From Paraburkholderia bonniea (lineage in GTDB: Bacteria > Pseudomonadota > Gammaproteobacteria > Burkholderiales > Burkholderiaceae): a stretch of 64,000 bases of DNA. The position numbers and the translations under genes are program-made. The stretch covers positions 124,001 through 188,000 of the forward strand of contig NZ_QPEQ01000002.1 in assembly GCF_009455625.1 (NCBI RefSeq), in the 5' to 3' direction. Below the pieces are notes generated by a model. It did no database searches. It saw only the letters and a program-made list of their open reading frames with translations, and was not told where the DNA came from. Shown one piece after another: positions 42,575 through 52,217 of the stretch. Numbering within the stretch: position 1 is the first letter of the stretch; each line of letters opens with the position of its first letter.

Positions 42575-44086
42575 TTAAAAAACCTTCATCGGCAGATTGA
42601 CCACCAGCCGGTATTCCATGTTGTTGCTGTCGGAATAGTGAGCCTGGCCGACATGCCACATCGCCATGAAGGTGATCTTCGTATCCTTGAAACGGCCGCT
42701 TTGCAGCGTATAGCTCGGGACAAAGCCAATTTCGTGGTGACGGCCGTGCACCGGTTCGCCATTCTTCCAGTACAGGTCATGCAACGGGCTGGAGGCCGAG
42801 GCATTTGCCGCGGCCCCTGCTGAAGCATCCGCATCCCATCCCATCACGCCCCACAGCATCGCGCGCAAACCTGGTACGCCGAGATAGCTGCCGTCCAGCG
42901 TGTAGCGCAATTGCAATGAGCGTTCATGCGGCGCGTTGTAATCAACGTCCATGGAGTTGCTCAGATAGATGCCGTTGGTTTCATTCACGTAATCAAAAAA
43001 CTGGTCACCCAGCACTTGCTGGTAACCAAGCAACAAACCGCTTGCGCCATGTTGCGCGGAGAGCGTCAGGCTATAGGCGTTGTTGTTGATATGCCCCTGA
43101 CGGGCTGCGCCGGTGTCGTGGGTGGAATAGACGTTGGCCATGCCGCTCCATTTCACCGTGCGCGGGTCGCCAATCGAGTGCGATACCGAGGCGTAGTACT
43201 GACGCCAGATATCGTCGGCCTGGTCGGCGTAGAGCGACAGCGTGCCGCTGGGGGCGTAGTCCCAACTGCCGCCAAAGTAGCTCAGGCGGCTGAACTTCAC
43301 TCCGCCATACGAGGTGGAGAGTGAGCTCAGATTAGTGTGGCCACGTGCGTCGACTTTGGTAAAGCTGCCAGCTTCCAGCGACATGTCCTTCACATCCTTG
43401 CTCACCAGCGAAGCACCGAGGAAGGTGGGGGGCAACGCGCGGTTGTCGTGCGGATCAAGAAAGGGATTCGACACGATTTGCAAACCGTACTTCAACACCG
43501 TTTCGGAAATACGGCCCTTGATGTCGTACATCCCAGGGTAGGCCCAGGCCAGCTGGTTTTGCCCATCGCCGTCTTTGCCGACATGCACCATGTTGCCAGC
43601 CCCTTTGCCGCCGTCCAGCTTGAGCGCAGCGAAGAGCGAGGCATCGAAGCCAAAGCCGATCAACCCTTGGGTATAGCCGGATTCATAGTTAGCCTGAACA
43701 CCTTGTATCCACGCATGACGATGGCTTGAATTGCTCACCTCCATGTAATCCGAATAGTTGCGCCATAGCAGGTTGAGGTGGCTATCGCCGATCAGGCCTT
43801 GGCTCTTCGCCTGGCTCGATAGTGTTGGCTCGGGCAGGTTGACGCGATTTTTTTCGACTTTGATAAGCGGGCTATTCATGTCCGGCATGCCCGCCGCAAC
43901 GGAGGTGGCCGGTGCGCCGGGGTTTGCCTGCGCCAGCTGCGTCAACGGTGCCGGGTTGGGCGGCGCGGGGGGCTCGTCAGCCAGCGCAGCGGTGGCGGCG
44001 GTGGCGACGACGGTGGCAACCATGGGCCGGCCCAATGCCAGCCATAGAACGTTTTGTGCTCCTGATGTATGTCCTTGGTGTCTCAT
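42575..44086 (-). CDS. OprD-family outer-membrane porin
   Basis: 503 residues from ATG 44086; the reading frame continues upstream to 44473 but overlaps oppF and encodes unlikely Arg/Cys-rich sequence. N-terminal export signal (about residues 1-36, ending AALADEP), then a Pro/Ala-rich linker and an 18-strand beta-barrel of OprD type: LIGDSHLNLLWRNYSDY, GVQANYESGYTQGLIGFGFD, and terminal YRLVVNLPMKVF with the closing Phe. OprD porins admit basic amino acids, peptides or carboxylates. Its place as last gene of the opp operon suggests peptide entry. Confidence 0.88.
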   Translation of the reverse strand: MRHQGHTSGAQNVLWLALGRPMVATVVATAATAALADEPPAPPNPAPLTQLAQANPGAPATSVAAGMPDMNSPLIKVEKNRVNLPEPTLSSQAKSQGLIGDSHLNLLWRNYSDYMEVSNSSHRHAWIQGVQANYESGYTQGLIGFGFDASLFAALKLDGGKGAGNMVHVGKDGDGQNQLAWAYPGMYDIKGRISETVLKYGLQIVSNPFLDPHDNRALPPTFLGASLVSKDVKDMSLEAGSFTKVDARGHTNLSSLSTSYGGVKFSRLSYFGGSWDYAPSGTLSLYADQADDIWRQYYASVSHSIGDPRTVKWSGMANVYSTHDTGAARQGHINNNAYSLTLSAQHGASGLLLGYQQVLGDQFFDYVNETNGIYLSNSMDVDYNAPHERSLQLRYTLDGSYLGVPGLRAMLWGVMGWDADASAGAAANASASSPLHDLYWKNGEPVHGRHHEIGFVPSYTLQSGRFKDTKITFMAMWHVGQAHYSDSNNMEYRLVVNLPMKVF

Positions 44087-44240
44087 GAAGGTCTCGTTTT
44101 TGATGTCGATGAATCTGCTGGCTGGTGCTGGGCCAGCCAACGTTATGCCGCAGGCTGCATTGCAGTGGGTGGCTGCCACGCGGCGCACGGCGTTTCCTGA
44201 GTACGGCATAGGGTCTGGATGGAGCCCGGCGTGTGGGTTG

Positions 44241-45239
44241 CTAAAGGGCGTTCGCGCCAGCCCGCAGGCACGCCACCTGGGATGCATGAGCCCCGTGACG
44301 GATGAGCGCGGGTTGCTCATTGGCGCACGCAGCAAGCGCATCGGGGCAGCGTGTGCGAAAGGCACAGCCCGATGGCGGATTGAGTGGCGATGGGATGTCG
44401 CCGCGCAGCAGCAGGCGCTCGCGGCTGCGCTCCAGCACCGGGTCGGGCACCGGTGCTGCCGCCAGTAGCCCACGGGTGTACGGATGTTGCGGGGTGCTGT
44501 ACACCTCGTGACGGTTGCCGAACTCCATCACGCGGCCGAGGTACATCACCAGCACGCGCTGGCTGATGGCTTTCACCACGGCGAGGTCGTGCGCGACGAA
44601 GAGCAGTGAGAGCGACAGCTCGCGTTGCAGGTCGCGCAGCAGGTTGACGATCTGCGCCTGGATCGACACATCGAGCGCTGAGACGGGTTCATCGCAGATG
44701 ACTAATTGCGGCGCACCGATCAAGGCCCGGGCGATGCCGACGCGCTGACATTGCCCACCTGAAAATTCATGCGGATAGCGCCGCAGATGCTGCGCGCTCA
44801 AGCCCACGCGTTCGAGCATGGTGCGCACACGGCTGCGTACTTCATGGCGTCCCACTTCAGGCTGATGCGTGCGCAAAGGTTCGGCCACGATCTGCTCGAT
44901 GGTCATGCGTGGATCGAGTGAGGCGAGCGGGTCCTGAAAAATCATTTGCACGTCGCGCCGTAATTGGCGCAGTTCGCGTTTTGCACCTTGCACGGTGTCC
45001 TCGCCCAGCCAGCGCACGTGGCCGCTGGCGACGGGTGTGAGACCGATGATGGCGCGCGCGAGCGTGGATTTGCCGCAACCCGATTCACCAACTAGGCCGA
45101 CTGTTTCGCCGCGTTTGATGTCGAAGGACACTCCATCGACTGCATGCAGCAGGCTGCTGCCGGACCATGGAAGACTGCCGCGTTTGATCTTGAACTGGAC
45201 GTGCAGATCGCTGACGCACAGCAAGGCTGGGGTGCTCAT
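44241..45239 (-). CDS. oppF: Oligopeptide ABC transporter ATPase
   Basis: 332 residues. Walker A GESGCGKSTLARA, Q-loop IFQDPLASLDP, signature FSGGQCQRVGIARAL, Walker B LVICDEPVSALD, and switch His in FVAHDLAVV. The C-terminal Cys-containing extension (GCAFRTRCPDALAAC) marks the oligopeptide/dipeptide subfamily. It partners OppD, whose gene overlaps it by four bases. The porin follows after 154 bases. Confidence 0.92.
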   Translation of the reverse strand: MSTPALLCVSDLHVQFKIKRGSLPWSGSSLLHAVDGVSFDIKRGETVGLVGESGCGKSTLARAIIGLTPVASGHVRWLGEDTVQGAKRELRQLRRDVQMIFQDPLASLDPRMTIEQIVAEPLRTHQPEVGRHEVRSRVRTMLERVGLSAQHLRRYPHEFSGGQCQRVGIARALIGAPQLVICDEPVSALDVSIQAQIVNLLRDLQRELSLSLLFVAHDLAVVKAISQRVLVMYLGRVMEFGNRHEVYSTPQHPYTRGLLAAAPVPDPVLERSRERLLLRGDIPSPLNPPSGCAFRTRCPDALAACANEQPALIRHGAHASQVACLRAGANAL

Positions 45240-46264
45240 GGACGTAATTCCTGGAGTTCGTTCAGCGGCCGGTGGCAGGCACGTAGCGCGGGAGTTAGAG
45301 CGGTAAATGAGGAGGCCAGCGGAGAAGCCAGGGAGTTAAGCGGCGCGAGTGACGGACGGGCGGTGCGGCAATACGCAACTGCGCTGGCGCAGCGCGGGGC
45401 AAAGGCGCAGCCGTCGCCGCTTTCACCGGGCAGCGGCGGATTGCCCGGAATCGTGCGCAGTGGCGTGTCGTCATCGGGATCAGTCAGGCGCGGCAACGCA
45501 TTGAGCAAGCCCATCGTGTACGGATGGCTTGGACGGCTGAAGAGTGTGCGTGCATCGGCTTGTTCAACGGTCTGCCCGGCGTACATCACCATCACCTCGT
45601 CACACAGGCCTGCGACGACGCCCATGTCATGCGTAATCAGAATGATCGCGGTGCCGCAGGTCTGGTTCAGTTCGCGCAGCAGCTCGATGATTTGCGCTTG
45701 CACGGTGACGTCAAGCGCGGTGGTGGGTTCATCGGCAATCAGGATGTCGGGCTTTGACAGCAGCGCCATCGCAATCATCACGCGCTGGCGCATGCCGCCA
45801 GAAAACTCATGTGGATACATGCCAATACGGCGCGTGGCATCCGGAATCCGCACGTGCTCAAGGGCTTCGATGGCACGGCGGCGTGCTTCGCGGCGGGAGA
45901 CGCGCGCGTGCAGTTGCAACGCTTCGGTCATTTGCCGCTCGATAGTGAGGAACGGATTGAGCGAGGTCATCGGATCCTGGAACACCATGCCAATCCGGTT
46001 GCCGCGAATCTGGTTGAGCCCAGCTTCGCCGAGCGTCAGCAGATTCTGGCCAGCGTAGTACGCCTCGCCGGTGGCTGTGCCATTGCCCGCGAGCAGCCCC
46101 AGTAGCGCCATGACCGTCTGGCTCTTGCCCGAGCCGGATTCGCCGACGATGCCGAGCGTCTGGCCAGGTTCGAGGGCGAACGACACGCGCTGGACTGCTG
46201 CAACGCTGAGCCCTTCACGGCGGGTAAAACGCACGCTCAGATCTTTGACTTCGAGTAATGGCAT
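45236..46264 (-). CDS. oppD: Oligopeptide ABC transporter ATPase
   Basis: 342 residues from ATG 46264, with AAGGAG eight bases upstream; the in-frame start at 46303 lies inside oppC and is rejected. Walker [16 protein letters not shown], signature [15 protein letters not shown], Walker [14 protein letters not shown], and LITHDMGVVAG. C-terminal Cys motif GCAFAPRCASAVAYC. The C-terminus is about 20 residues longer and Ala/Leu-rich compared with the core family. It powers peptide import with OppF. Confidence 0.92.
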   Translation of the reverse strand: MPLLEVKDLSVRFTRREGLSVAAVQRVSFALEPGQTLGIVGESGSGKSQTVMALLGLLAGNGTATGEAYYAGQNLLTLGEAGLNQIRGNRIGMVFQDPMTSLNPFLTIERQMTEALQLHARVSRREARRRAIEALEHVRIPDATRRIGMYPHEFSGGMRQRVMIAMALLSKPDILIADEPTTALDVTVQAQIIELLRELNQTCGTAIILITHDMGVVAGLCDEVMVMYAGQTVEQADARTLFSRPSHPYTMGLLNALPRLTDPDDDTPLRTIPGNPPLPGESGDGCAFAPRCASAVAYCRTARPSLAPLNSLASPLASSFTALTPALRACHRPLNELQELRP

Positions 46265-46265
46265 C

Positions 46266-47186
46266 TCAGCGCTCCTTCGGATCGAACGCATCGCGCAAGC
46301 CATCGCCGACGAAGTTCACGCAATACAGCGTCAGACACAGCATCAATGCGGGGCAGAGCAGCAGCCATGGCATGGATTCGAGCTTTTGCGCGCCGTCCTG
46401 GATTAACACGCCCCAACTGGTCATCGGTTCCTGAACCCCGAGCCCGAGAAAAGACAGCACGGATTCAGTCAGCACGATTGAGGGCACCGTGACCGTGGCG
46501 TAGACCACCACCACGCCGACCAGGTTAGGCACGATATGGCGCGCAATGATCGTGCGGGAGCGCACACCCGTCGCGCGGGCGGCATCGACAAACTCGCGCG
46601 AGCGCAGTGAAAGTGTCTGGCCACGCACTACGCGTGCCATATCAAGCCAGGAGAACGTGCTAATAGTCAGGATCACGAGATAAAAAGCCCGGCCAAAAAA
46701 CGTCATCATCAGGATCGCAATCAGCATGTAGGGGATCGCATACATCATGTCGACGATGCGCATCATGATGCTGTCGGTGCGGCCGCCGAGATAGCCCGCA
46801 GTGGCACCGTAAGCGACGCCGATGACACCGGAGACGAGGGTGCCTAGCAGGCCGACTTCAAGCGATACACGCCCCCCTGCAAGCGTGCGCGCCAGCAGGT
46901 CGCGGCCGAGTTCGTCGGTGCCGAACCAATGCGCGCCGTGCCAGCCAGGCGGCTGGCTCAGTGCTTCCCAGTCGTTGCTTAGTGCATCGTGCGGCAGCAG
47001 CCAGGGTCCGATAAAACACGCGGCGACCATCAATGCCAGCAGCACGAGGCTGACTAGTGCCGCGCGGTTGCGCACCAGGCGCTGGCATGCAAGGAGCAGC
47101 GGGCTGCGTGAGCGGGCCGCTACGGGCGGCGCGGGGGGGCCGGCCGAGACAGTGGCCGCGTCGGCGGAATGCAGAGTGCGAGACAT
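46266..47186 (-). CDS. oppC: Oligopeptide ABC transporter permease
   Basis: 306 residues from ATG 47186 (MSRTLHSADAATVS), two bases after the oppB stop. The cytoplasmic N-terminus is Pro/Ala-rich. About six membrane segments follow, with the OppC motifs HWFGTDELGRDLLARTLAGG, the EAA-like loop VDAARATGVRSRTIIARHIV and ESVLSFLGLGVQEP. A frame extending to 47600 overlaps oppB and is rejected. The ATPase gene oppD begins one base after its stop. Confidence 0.92.
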   Translation of the reverse strand: MSRTLHSADAATVSAGPPAPPVAARSRSPLLLACQRLVRNRAALVSLVLLALMVAACFIGPWLLPHDALSNDWEALSQPPGWHGAHWFGTDELGRDLLARTLAGGRVSLEVGLLGTLVSGVIGVAYGATAGYLGGRTDSIMMRIVDMMYAIPYMLIAILMMTFFGRAFYLVILTISTFSWLDMARVVRGQTLSLRSREFVDAARATGVRSRTIIARHIVPNLVGVVVVYATVTVPSIVLTESVLSFLGLGVQEPMTSWGVLIQDGAQKLESMPWLLLCPALMLCLTLYCVNFVGDGLRDAFDPKER

Positions 47187-47188
47187 GG

Positions 47189-48127
47189 TTAGTACCGGAT
47201 GCGCGGATCGAGCCACGCATACGCGAGATCGACCAGCAGGTTGAACAGCACGGCGATGACCGTGGTGAGGACGACCAGCCCTAGCACCAGGGTGTAGTCC
47301 CGGTTGATCGCGCCATTCACCACCAGTTGCCCAAGACCTGGCAGCGCGAATACCGATTCGGTCACCACTGCAGCTGTGATCGAGGCAATGCAGACCGAGC
47401 CGAACAGTGACACGACGGGCATTAGCGCGGGCTTGAGCGCATGCCGCAGCACGATCGTGCGGCCTGGCAGCCCTTTGGCACGCGCGGTGCGGATGAAGTT
47501 GCTGGAGAGCACTTCGATCATGCTGCCGCGCATCACGCGGGCGATGGCGGCCATGTTGATGATTGTCAGCAACACGATGGGTAGCACCCGGTAGCGCCAC
47601 TCCCCTTCGCCCCAGCCACCGGCCGGAAGCCAGCCGTGACCGCTACTGCCGCGCAGCAGGATGGCGAAGATCCACACCAGAACGGGTCCTAGCACGAATG
47701 GCGGCACCACATTGCCGAGGTTGCCCAGCAGCATCACGGCATGATCGAGCAGACTGTCGCGCCGCACGGCGGCCAGCGTGCCCAGCGTCACGCCCAGCAG
47801 CAGCGCCAGTGGCACCGACAGCCCGCCGATGCCGAGGCTCACAGGTAGTGCCTTCCACACCAGGTCGTTAACGGACCAGTCTGCATACCTGAATGACGCA
47901 CCTAGATCCCCTCGCAGCAAGGCACCGAGATAGTGCAGATATTGCTGCCAGAGCGGCTCGTCGAGGTGGTACTTCGCATTGAGGTTTGCCAGCACGGCCG
48001 CCGACAAATGTTTATCCGTGTCGAACGGCCCGCCTGGGGTGAAGTGCAACAGCACGTAGCACGCGGTGATGACGGCCAGAATCGTTGGAATCGCCCACAA
48101 GGTGCGGCGCAAGGTGTAAGCCAGCAT
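47189..48127 (-). CDS. oppB: Oligopeptide ABC transporter permease
   Basis: 312 residues, about six membrane segments. The N-terminus MLAYTLRRTLWAIPTILAVI and the HFTPGGPFDTDKHL periplasmic loop are typical of OppB. The EAA-like ATPase contact is FIRTARAKGLPGRTIVLRHAL. It pairs with OppC. The oppA gene ends 17 bases upstream, so all belong to one operon in the order oppA-B-C-D-F-oprD. Confidence 0.93.
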   Translation of the reverse strand: MLAYTLRRTLWAIPTILAVITACYVLLHFTPGGPFDTDKHLSAAVLANLNAKYHLDEPLWQQYLHYLGALLRGDLGASFRYADWSVNDLVWKALPVSLGIGGLSVPLALLLGVTLGTLAAVRRDSLLDHAVMLLGNLGNVVPPFVLGPVLVWIFAILLRGSSGHGWLPAGGWGEGEWRYRVLPIVLLTIINMAAIARVMRGSMIEVLSSNFIRTARAKGLPGRTIVLRHALKPALMPVVSLFGSVCIASITAAVVTESVFALPGLGQLVVNGAINRDYTLVLGLVVLTTVIAVLFNLLVDLAYAWLDPRIRY

Positions 48128-48144
48128 GGCGGATGCTCCTGCGC

Positions 48145-49761
48145 CTAGTGCCGCGTCAGATACATGTCTTGCGACGCCCGCTGGTCGACACGATTCGACA
48201 GCATGTAGCCACCCACATAAGGCTTCACCAGGCGCACGGCGGAATACTGAAAGAGCGGAATCAGCGGGAAATCATTCATCGCCAGTTCATGCGCCTGGGT
48301 TAGTAATGCGGTGCGTTGGGCCGCATCAAGCTGCTGGTTGGCCTGGGTCACCAGCGCATCCACTTTGGGATTGCAGTAGCGCTGGTCGTTTTGCACACTG
48401 CCGCAGCGAATCAGGTCGAAGTACGACATCGCATCGTTGTAATCGACGAACCAGCCATCGCGTGACACCTGCACCTTGCCGTCATGGCGCTGCTTGATGA
48501 GCACCTTGTATTCGACGTTTTCCAGTTTGGCGTTGACGCCCAGTTTGGTGCGCCACTCGGAGGTGACGAACAGCGCGACTTTTTTATGCAGGTCGTTGGT
48601 GTTGTACGTGAAGGTGAATTCAAGTGGTTTGCTGCTGGAATAGCCTGCGTCCTTGAGTAACGTGCGGGCATAGGCGACGCGTTTGTCCATCGGCCACGCA
48701 GCCCACTCGGGCTGGTACACCGCCGCGCCTTCGGTGCCATGCGAGATCAGGCCGTACAGCGGCAGCTCGCCACTGGCGGTCAGCTTTGACGTGAGTAGAT
48801 TGCGGTCGATGACCAGCGAGAGCGCTTCACGTACCCGCTTGTCCTTGAATGCCGGATCCTGATTGTTCAGGCTGTAGTAGTAAGTGGCGATCTGCTGGCC
48901 GGTTTTGAGTTCGCTGCCGAAGGTTTTTTGCGTCTGGATGTAGATGCCAGAAGGGATGGTGTAGGTGTAATCGAACTGGCCCGCCTGGTACATGCGCATT
49001 GCGGTTTCATCGTTTTCAATCGGCAGATAGGTGACTTTCGTAATCACCACCTTGCTGGCGTTCCAGTATTTGTCGTTTTTCACCGCGACCAGCCGGTTGT
49101 TGGGCTGCCAGTCACTAAGGACGTAAGCACCGTTGCTGACGAAATTGCCCGGACGGGTCCACGCGCTGCCGAATTTCGTCACGCTTGCGTGGTGCACCGG
49201 TGCCATCGTGGCCATCGCGGTGAGCTGAGGAAAGAATGCAGCCGGCACCGCTGTCGTGACTTCCAGTGTGTACGGATCGATGGCCCGCACCGCGAGCGTA
49301 GTGGGGCTGGCTTTGCCCGCGATGATGCTCTTGGCGTTTTTCACGAATTCGACCAGCACGGTGTACTTCGAGCTGGTGGCGGGGTCGACCACGCGCTGCC
49401 ATGCATAAACGAAGTCGGCCGCAGTCACGGGCTGACCGTTGCTCCAGCGCGCGTCGTGCCGTAGCTTAAAGACCCATGTCTCGGGAGTGGTGCGGCTCCA
49501 TGACAGTGCGACACCCGGCACCACTTGCCCAGCGGCGTCAATGCGCGTGAGTCCTTCAAACAGATCCAGCCCGATCGTGTTGCCCGTCGCGCTTTCGATA
49601 TGGGCTGGGTCGAGCGATTCGACTTCTCCTGGCACCTGGCGCGTTATGTCCTGACTGGCGGATAGCGTGACGCCGGAAGGCACCATGACGGCATCAGCCG
49701 TGGGCTGAAACAAAAGGGCGAGCGCACTCAGCACCGTCGCACGGACGAACGTAGTTTTCAT
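48145..49761 (-). CDS. oppA: Oligopeptide-binding protein
   Basis: 538 residues. The signal peptide is about residues 1-24 (MKTTFVRATVLSALALLFQP then TADA). Family 5 features are EVESLDPAHIESATGNTIG, FEGLTRID, WVFKLRHDARWSNGQPV and KDKRVREALSLVIDRNLL. It matches OppA/MppA more than DppA (DWFVDYNDAMSYFDL-like C-terminal region). It captures oligopeptides in the periplasm for OppBCDF. The first gene of the leftward operon; its promoter must lie in the 729-base gap shared with the POT transporter gene. Confidence 0.92.
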   Translation of the reverse strand: MKTTFVRATVLSALALLFQPTADAVMVPSGVTLSASQDITRQVPGEVESLDPAHIESATGNTIGLDLFEGLTRIDAAGQVVPGVALSWSRTTPETWVFKLRHDARWSNGQPVTAADFVYAWQRVVDPATSSKYTVLVEFVKNAKSIIAGKASPTTLAVRAIDPYTLEVTTAVPAAFFPQLTAMATMAPVHHASVTKFGSAWTRPGNFVSNGAYVLSDWQPNNRLVAVKNDKYWNASKVVITKVTYLPIENDETAMRMYQAGQFDYTYTIPSGIYIQTQKTFGSELKTGQQIATYYYSLNNQDPAFKDKRVREALSLVIDRNLLTSKLTASGELPLYGLISHGTEGAAVYQPEWAAWPMDKRVAYARTLLKDAGYSSSKPLEFTFTYNTNDLHKKVALFVTSEWRTKLGVNAKLENVEYKVLIKQRHDGKVQVSRDGWFVDYNDAMSYFDLIRCGSVQNDQRYCNPKVDALVTQANQQLDAAQRTALLTQAHELAMNDFPLIPLFQYSAVRLVKPYVGGYMLSNRVDQRASQDMYLTRH

Positions 49762-50490
49762 GGTTTGAAATCGCTAGAACAGTGAAGGGAGCTAAAACGG
49801 GCCTGGGTGTAGCGGAGCATTGCCGGAGACCCCATGCCTGGATTGGCCGGGGTTATTCGTCTGGCATGCAGGGGGGCCTGTCGTGCTTGTTTTTAATGGC
49901 CTGTGGCGATATCGGAATCCTTCGCCAGGCAACTGTTTTTTCCCTGCTGAAATTACACATCGTCTCTCTCGTGTCAGCGCTCGGAATTTGACCCGGGCCG
50001 ATTAAAATTTTGCAGAACATAACAGGACTTAATTGTCCCGTCAAAGCCTCTTTGTTTAAATGTGCAGGAGGAGTGAGTTGAATAAGAATTGATATAAAGG
50101 AGGTAACTTTTATTTCGTTTCTGGCATATTGAAAACGGTATGCGGGATGCTTGAACCAAGTGTTGTATGCAAGACTTGACTGGTTTTTGGCAGATTCCTG
50201 CGGGGACAGGTTGAAGATTTACTGCAAGATTTTAATTAGCTTTCTTTATCGAGTTTTGTGATGTTTTTTAAACGATCGTTTTAATTATTTGTATGAAAGC
50301 TTTAATGGCCCGCTACAAAACGCTTTGCGCATGCAGCAAGAATTTTGAAAGCCTGCGAAATGCTATATGATGAGCGCCGTTTCAGCTGCTGCCCGTCGTT
50401 CGTATCTTTCATTTTTCGTGTGTTGCGCGCTGGCGTTTGCGCCGTACGCGCAACACATGCTTGCATGCACAGATGTATACGAGGTTCCAA
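49762..50490. other. 729-base gene-less stretch between oppA and the POT transporter gene
   Basis: No convincing gene; short frames here lack ribosome sites and family likeness. The sequence is markedly AT-rich from about 49990 to 50330. It contains a GGAC/GTCC hairpin near 50028-50041, the palindrome at 50270-50281, and a possible promoter for the transporter gene with TTGAAA (50345) and TATGAT (50366), though spaced 15 bases. It may hold promoters for both peptide-uptake systems or an unannotated small RNA. Confidence 0.5.
50270..50281. promoter_or_regulatory. Perfect 12-bp palindrome upstream of the POT transporter gene
   Basis: AAACGATCGTTT lies within a T/A-rich tract, about 75 bases before the possible -35 element. 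Its binding protein is unknown. Confidence 0.4.
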
Positions 50491-52014
50491 ATGAGTTCAT
50501 CTTTACCTGCATCTAAAACCCGGTCGTTTTCGACGGTCTTTCTGATCGAGATGTGGGAGCGTTTCGGTTACTACGGGATGGCCGCGTTGCTGGTCCTGTT
50601 CATGATCGACCGGTTCGACTTTAGCGACAGCCAGGCCAATCTCACATGGGGCGCTTTTGCCGCGCTGGTGTATGCCGCACCGTCCATTGGCGGCTGGATT
50701 GGTGACCAGATTCTCGGCACCCGGCGCACGATGGTTCTCGGTGCCTGTGTGCTGGCGGTGGGTTATCTATTGCTGGCGCTGCCGAACGATCATCTGCATC
50801 ACATGTATATGTCGCTCGGCGTGATCGTGGTCGGCAATGGTTTGTTCAAGGCGAATGCGGCCAATCTGGTGCGGCGTATTTATGAAGGTGACGACAAGCG
50901 TCTTGATAGCGCGTTCACCATTTACTACATGGCCGTGAATATCGGCTCGACGGTGTCGATGCTGGTCACGCCATGGATCAAAGAACACTGGGGCTGGCAT
51001 GCGGCATTCGCGGTGTGCTGTGCGGGCATGCTGCTGGCTGTGCTGAATTACTTCGTCATGCTGCGCTATATCGCTCACATTGGTTCGCCGCCGGATGACG
51101 TGCCGGTGCGCTGGAAGCATCTGGGTGCGGTTGTGGCAGGGGCTGTGGTGCTAGGCAGTGTCACGATTTACGTGTTGCAGCACAAAGAAATTGCCGTGGC
51201 CTGTGTGTATGCAGCGGGCGTTGCGATTCTGGGAATCTTCGGCTACATGCTGCTGAAATGCGAGCGAACTGAGCGTGCCGGATTACTGGCCGCGCTGATC
51301 CTGACGCTGCAGGTGATTTTGTTTTTCGTGTTTTATCAGCAGACCTCCACGTCACTGACGCTTTTCGCGTTGCGTAACGTGAACCCTGAATTCTCGCTGT
51401 TTGGCGTGCCGCTCTTCGCATGGCGGCCCGCGCAGTTTCAGGCATTGAACCCGATCTGGATCATGGTGTTGAGCCCGCTGCTCGCCGTGCTGTATGCGAG
51501 GCTGGCGCGATCCGACAAGGACGTGCCGGTTGCGGTGAAGTACGCGATTGGCTTTGCCAGCGTGGCGGCAGGGTTCTTTTTGTATGCGTTGAGCGGCCGC
51601 TATGCCGTGGATGGCCGGGTGCCGTCGTGGTTCATGGTGGGAGGCTACGGCTTGTGTTCGCTGGGTGAGTTGCTGGTGAGCGGGCTTGGGCTGGCGATGA
51701 TTGCGCGGTACGTGCCGGTGCGGATGAGCGGCTTCATGATGGGCGCGTATTTTGTGGCAACTGGGGTATCGCAGTATCTGGGCAGCGTGGTGGCGAATTT
51801 GGCGGAACTGCCTTCGGGCGAAATGGACGCGTTGCAGTCGCTACCGCTATATACGCGCTTGTTTACCGGCCTTGGCTGGCTGGCGGCGGCGGGTTCGGTG
51901 GTGGCAGTGCTGCTGCTGCCATTGATGCGGCGCTTGTCGCAGGCACACCTGGCCGCCTCATATGCAGCCAGTGAAATGACTGTGGCCGTGGTTGCGCCAA
52001 CAGCGGTGAAATGA
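50491..52014 (+). CDS. Proton-dependent oligopeptide transporter (POT/PTR2 family)
   Basis: 507 residues from ATG 50491, preceded by GAGG; an earlier in-frame ATG (50437) is rejected. About 14 membrane segments. The POT signature EMWERFGYYGMAALLVLFMI includes the ExxERFxYYG motif in TM1 that couples protons to di- and tripeptide uptake. Further POT landmarks are GGWIGDQILGTRRTMVLG (TM2-3) and FTIYYMAVNIGSTVS (TM5). It is a DtpA/DtpB-like carrier. Next to the opp operon it completes a peptide-import neighbourhood. Confidence 0.92.
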   Translation: MSSSLPASKTRSFSTVFLIEMWERFGYYGMAALLVLFMIDRFDFSDSQANLTWGAFAALVYAAPSIGGWIGDQILGTRRTMVLGACVLAVGYLLLALPNDHLHHMYMSLGVIVVGNGLFKANAANLVRRIYEGDDKRLDSAFTIYYMAVNIGSTVSMLVTPWIKEHWGWHAAFAVCCAGMLLAVLNYFVMLRYIAHIGSPPDDVPVRWKHLGAVVAGAVVLGSVTIYVLQHKEIAVACVYAAGVAILGIFGYMLLKCERTERAGLLAALILTLQVILFFVFYQQTSTSLTLFALRNVNPEFSLFGVPLFAWRPAQFQALNPIWIMVLSPLLAVLYARLARSDKDVPVAVKYAIGFASVAAGFFLYALSGRYAVDGRVPSWFMVGGYGLCSLGELLVSGLGLAMIARYVPVRMSGFMMGAYFVATGVSQYLGSVVANLAELPSGEMDALQSLPLYTRLFTGLGWLAAAGSVVAVLLLPLMRRLSQAHLAASYAASEMTVAVVAPTAVK

Positions 52015-52155
52015 CCTTCGAGGTTGCGTTTACCCGCATTGGCATAGCCGCTTGCGCTAAAACCATGCGCGACAGTCAGCAGCACGCAACAAACGGCAGC
52101 GGATATGCATAAAGAATTCGCGTGAATCGTTGCGGCACTTGTAGAATCCGGGGTT

Positions 52156-52182
52156 GAAACGCCTGCATACCGCAGGCGTTTC
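52156..52182 (+). terminator. Hairpin between the POT transporter and histone-like genes
   Basis: GAAACGCCTGC and GCAGGCGTTTC form a perfect 11-bp stem with a 5-base loop (52156-52182), 35 bases before the HU-like ATG. It may terminate the transporter transcript or sit in the leader of the histone-like mRNA. Confidence 0.5.
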
Positions 52183-52217
52183 GTGCATCCACTGATCACA
52201 CAACTGGTAGGAGAAAC

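Noticed and set aside
43758-44468. 236-codon plus-strand frame opposite the OprD-like porin and oppF
   Set aside because: It overlaps two well-supported minus-strand genes and has no family likeness.
45144-46058. 304-codon plus-strand frame opposite oppD/oppF
   Set aside because: Antisense of intact ABC ATPase genes with all motifs; composition is Ser/Arg-rich and no ribosome site is seen.
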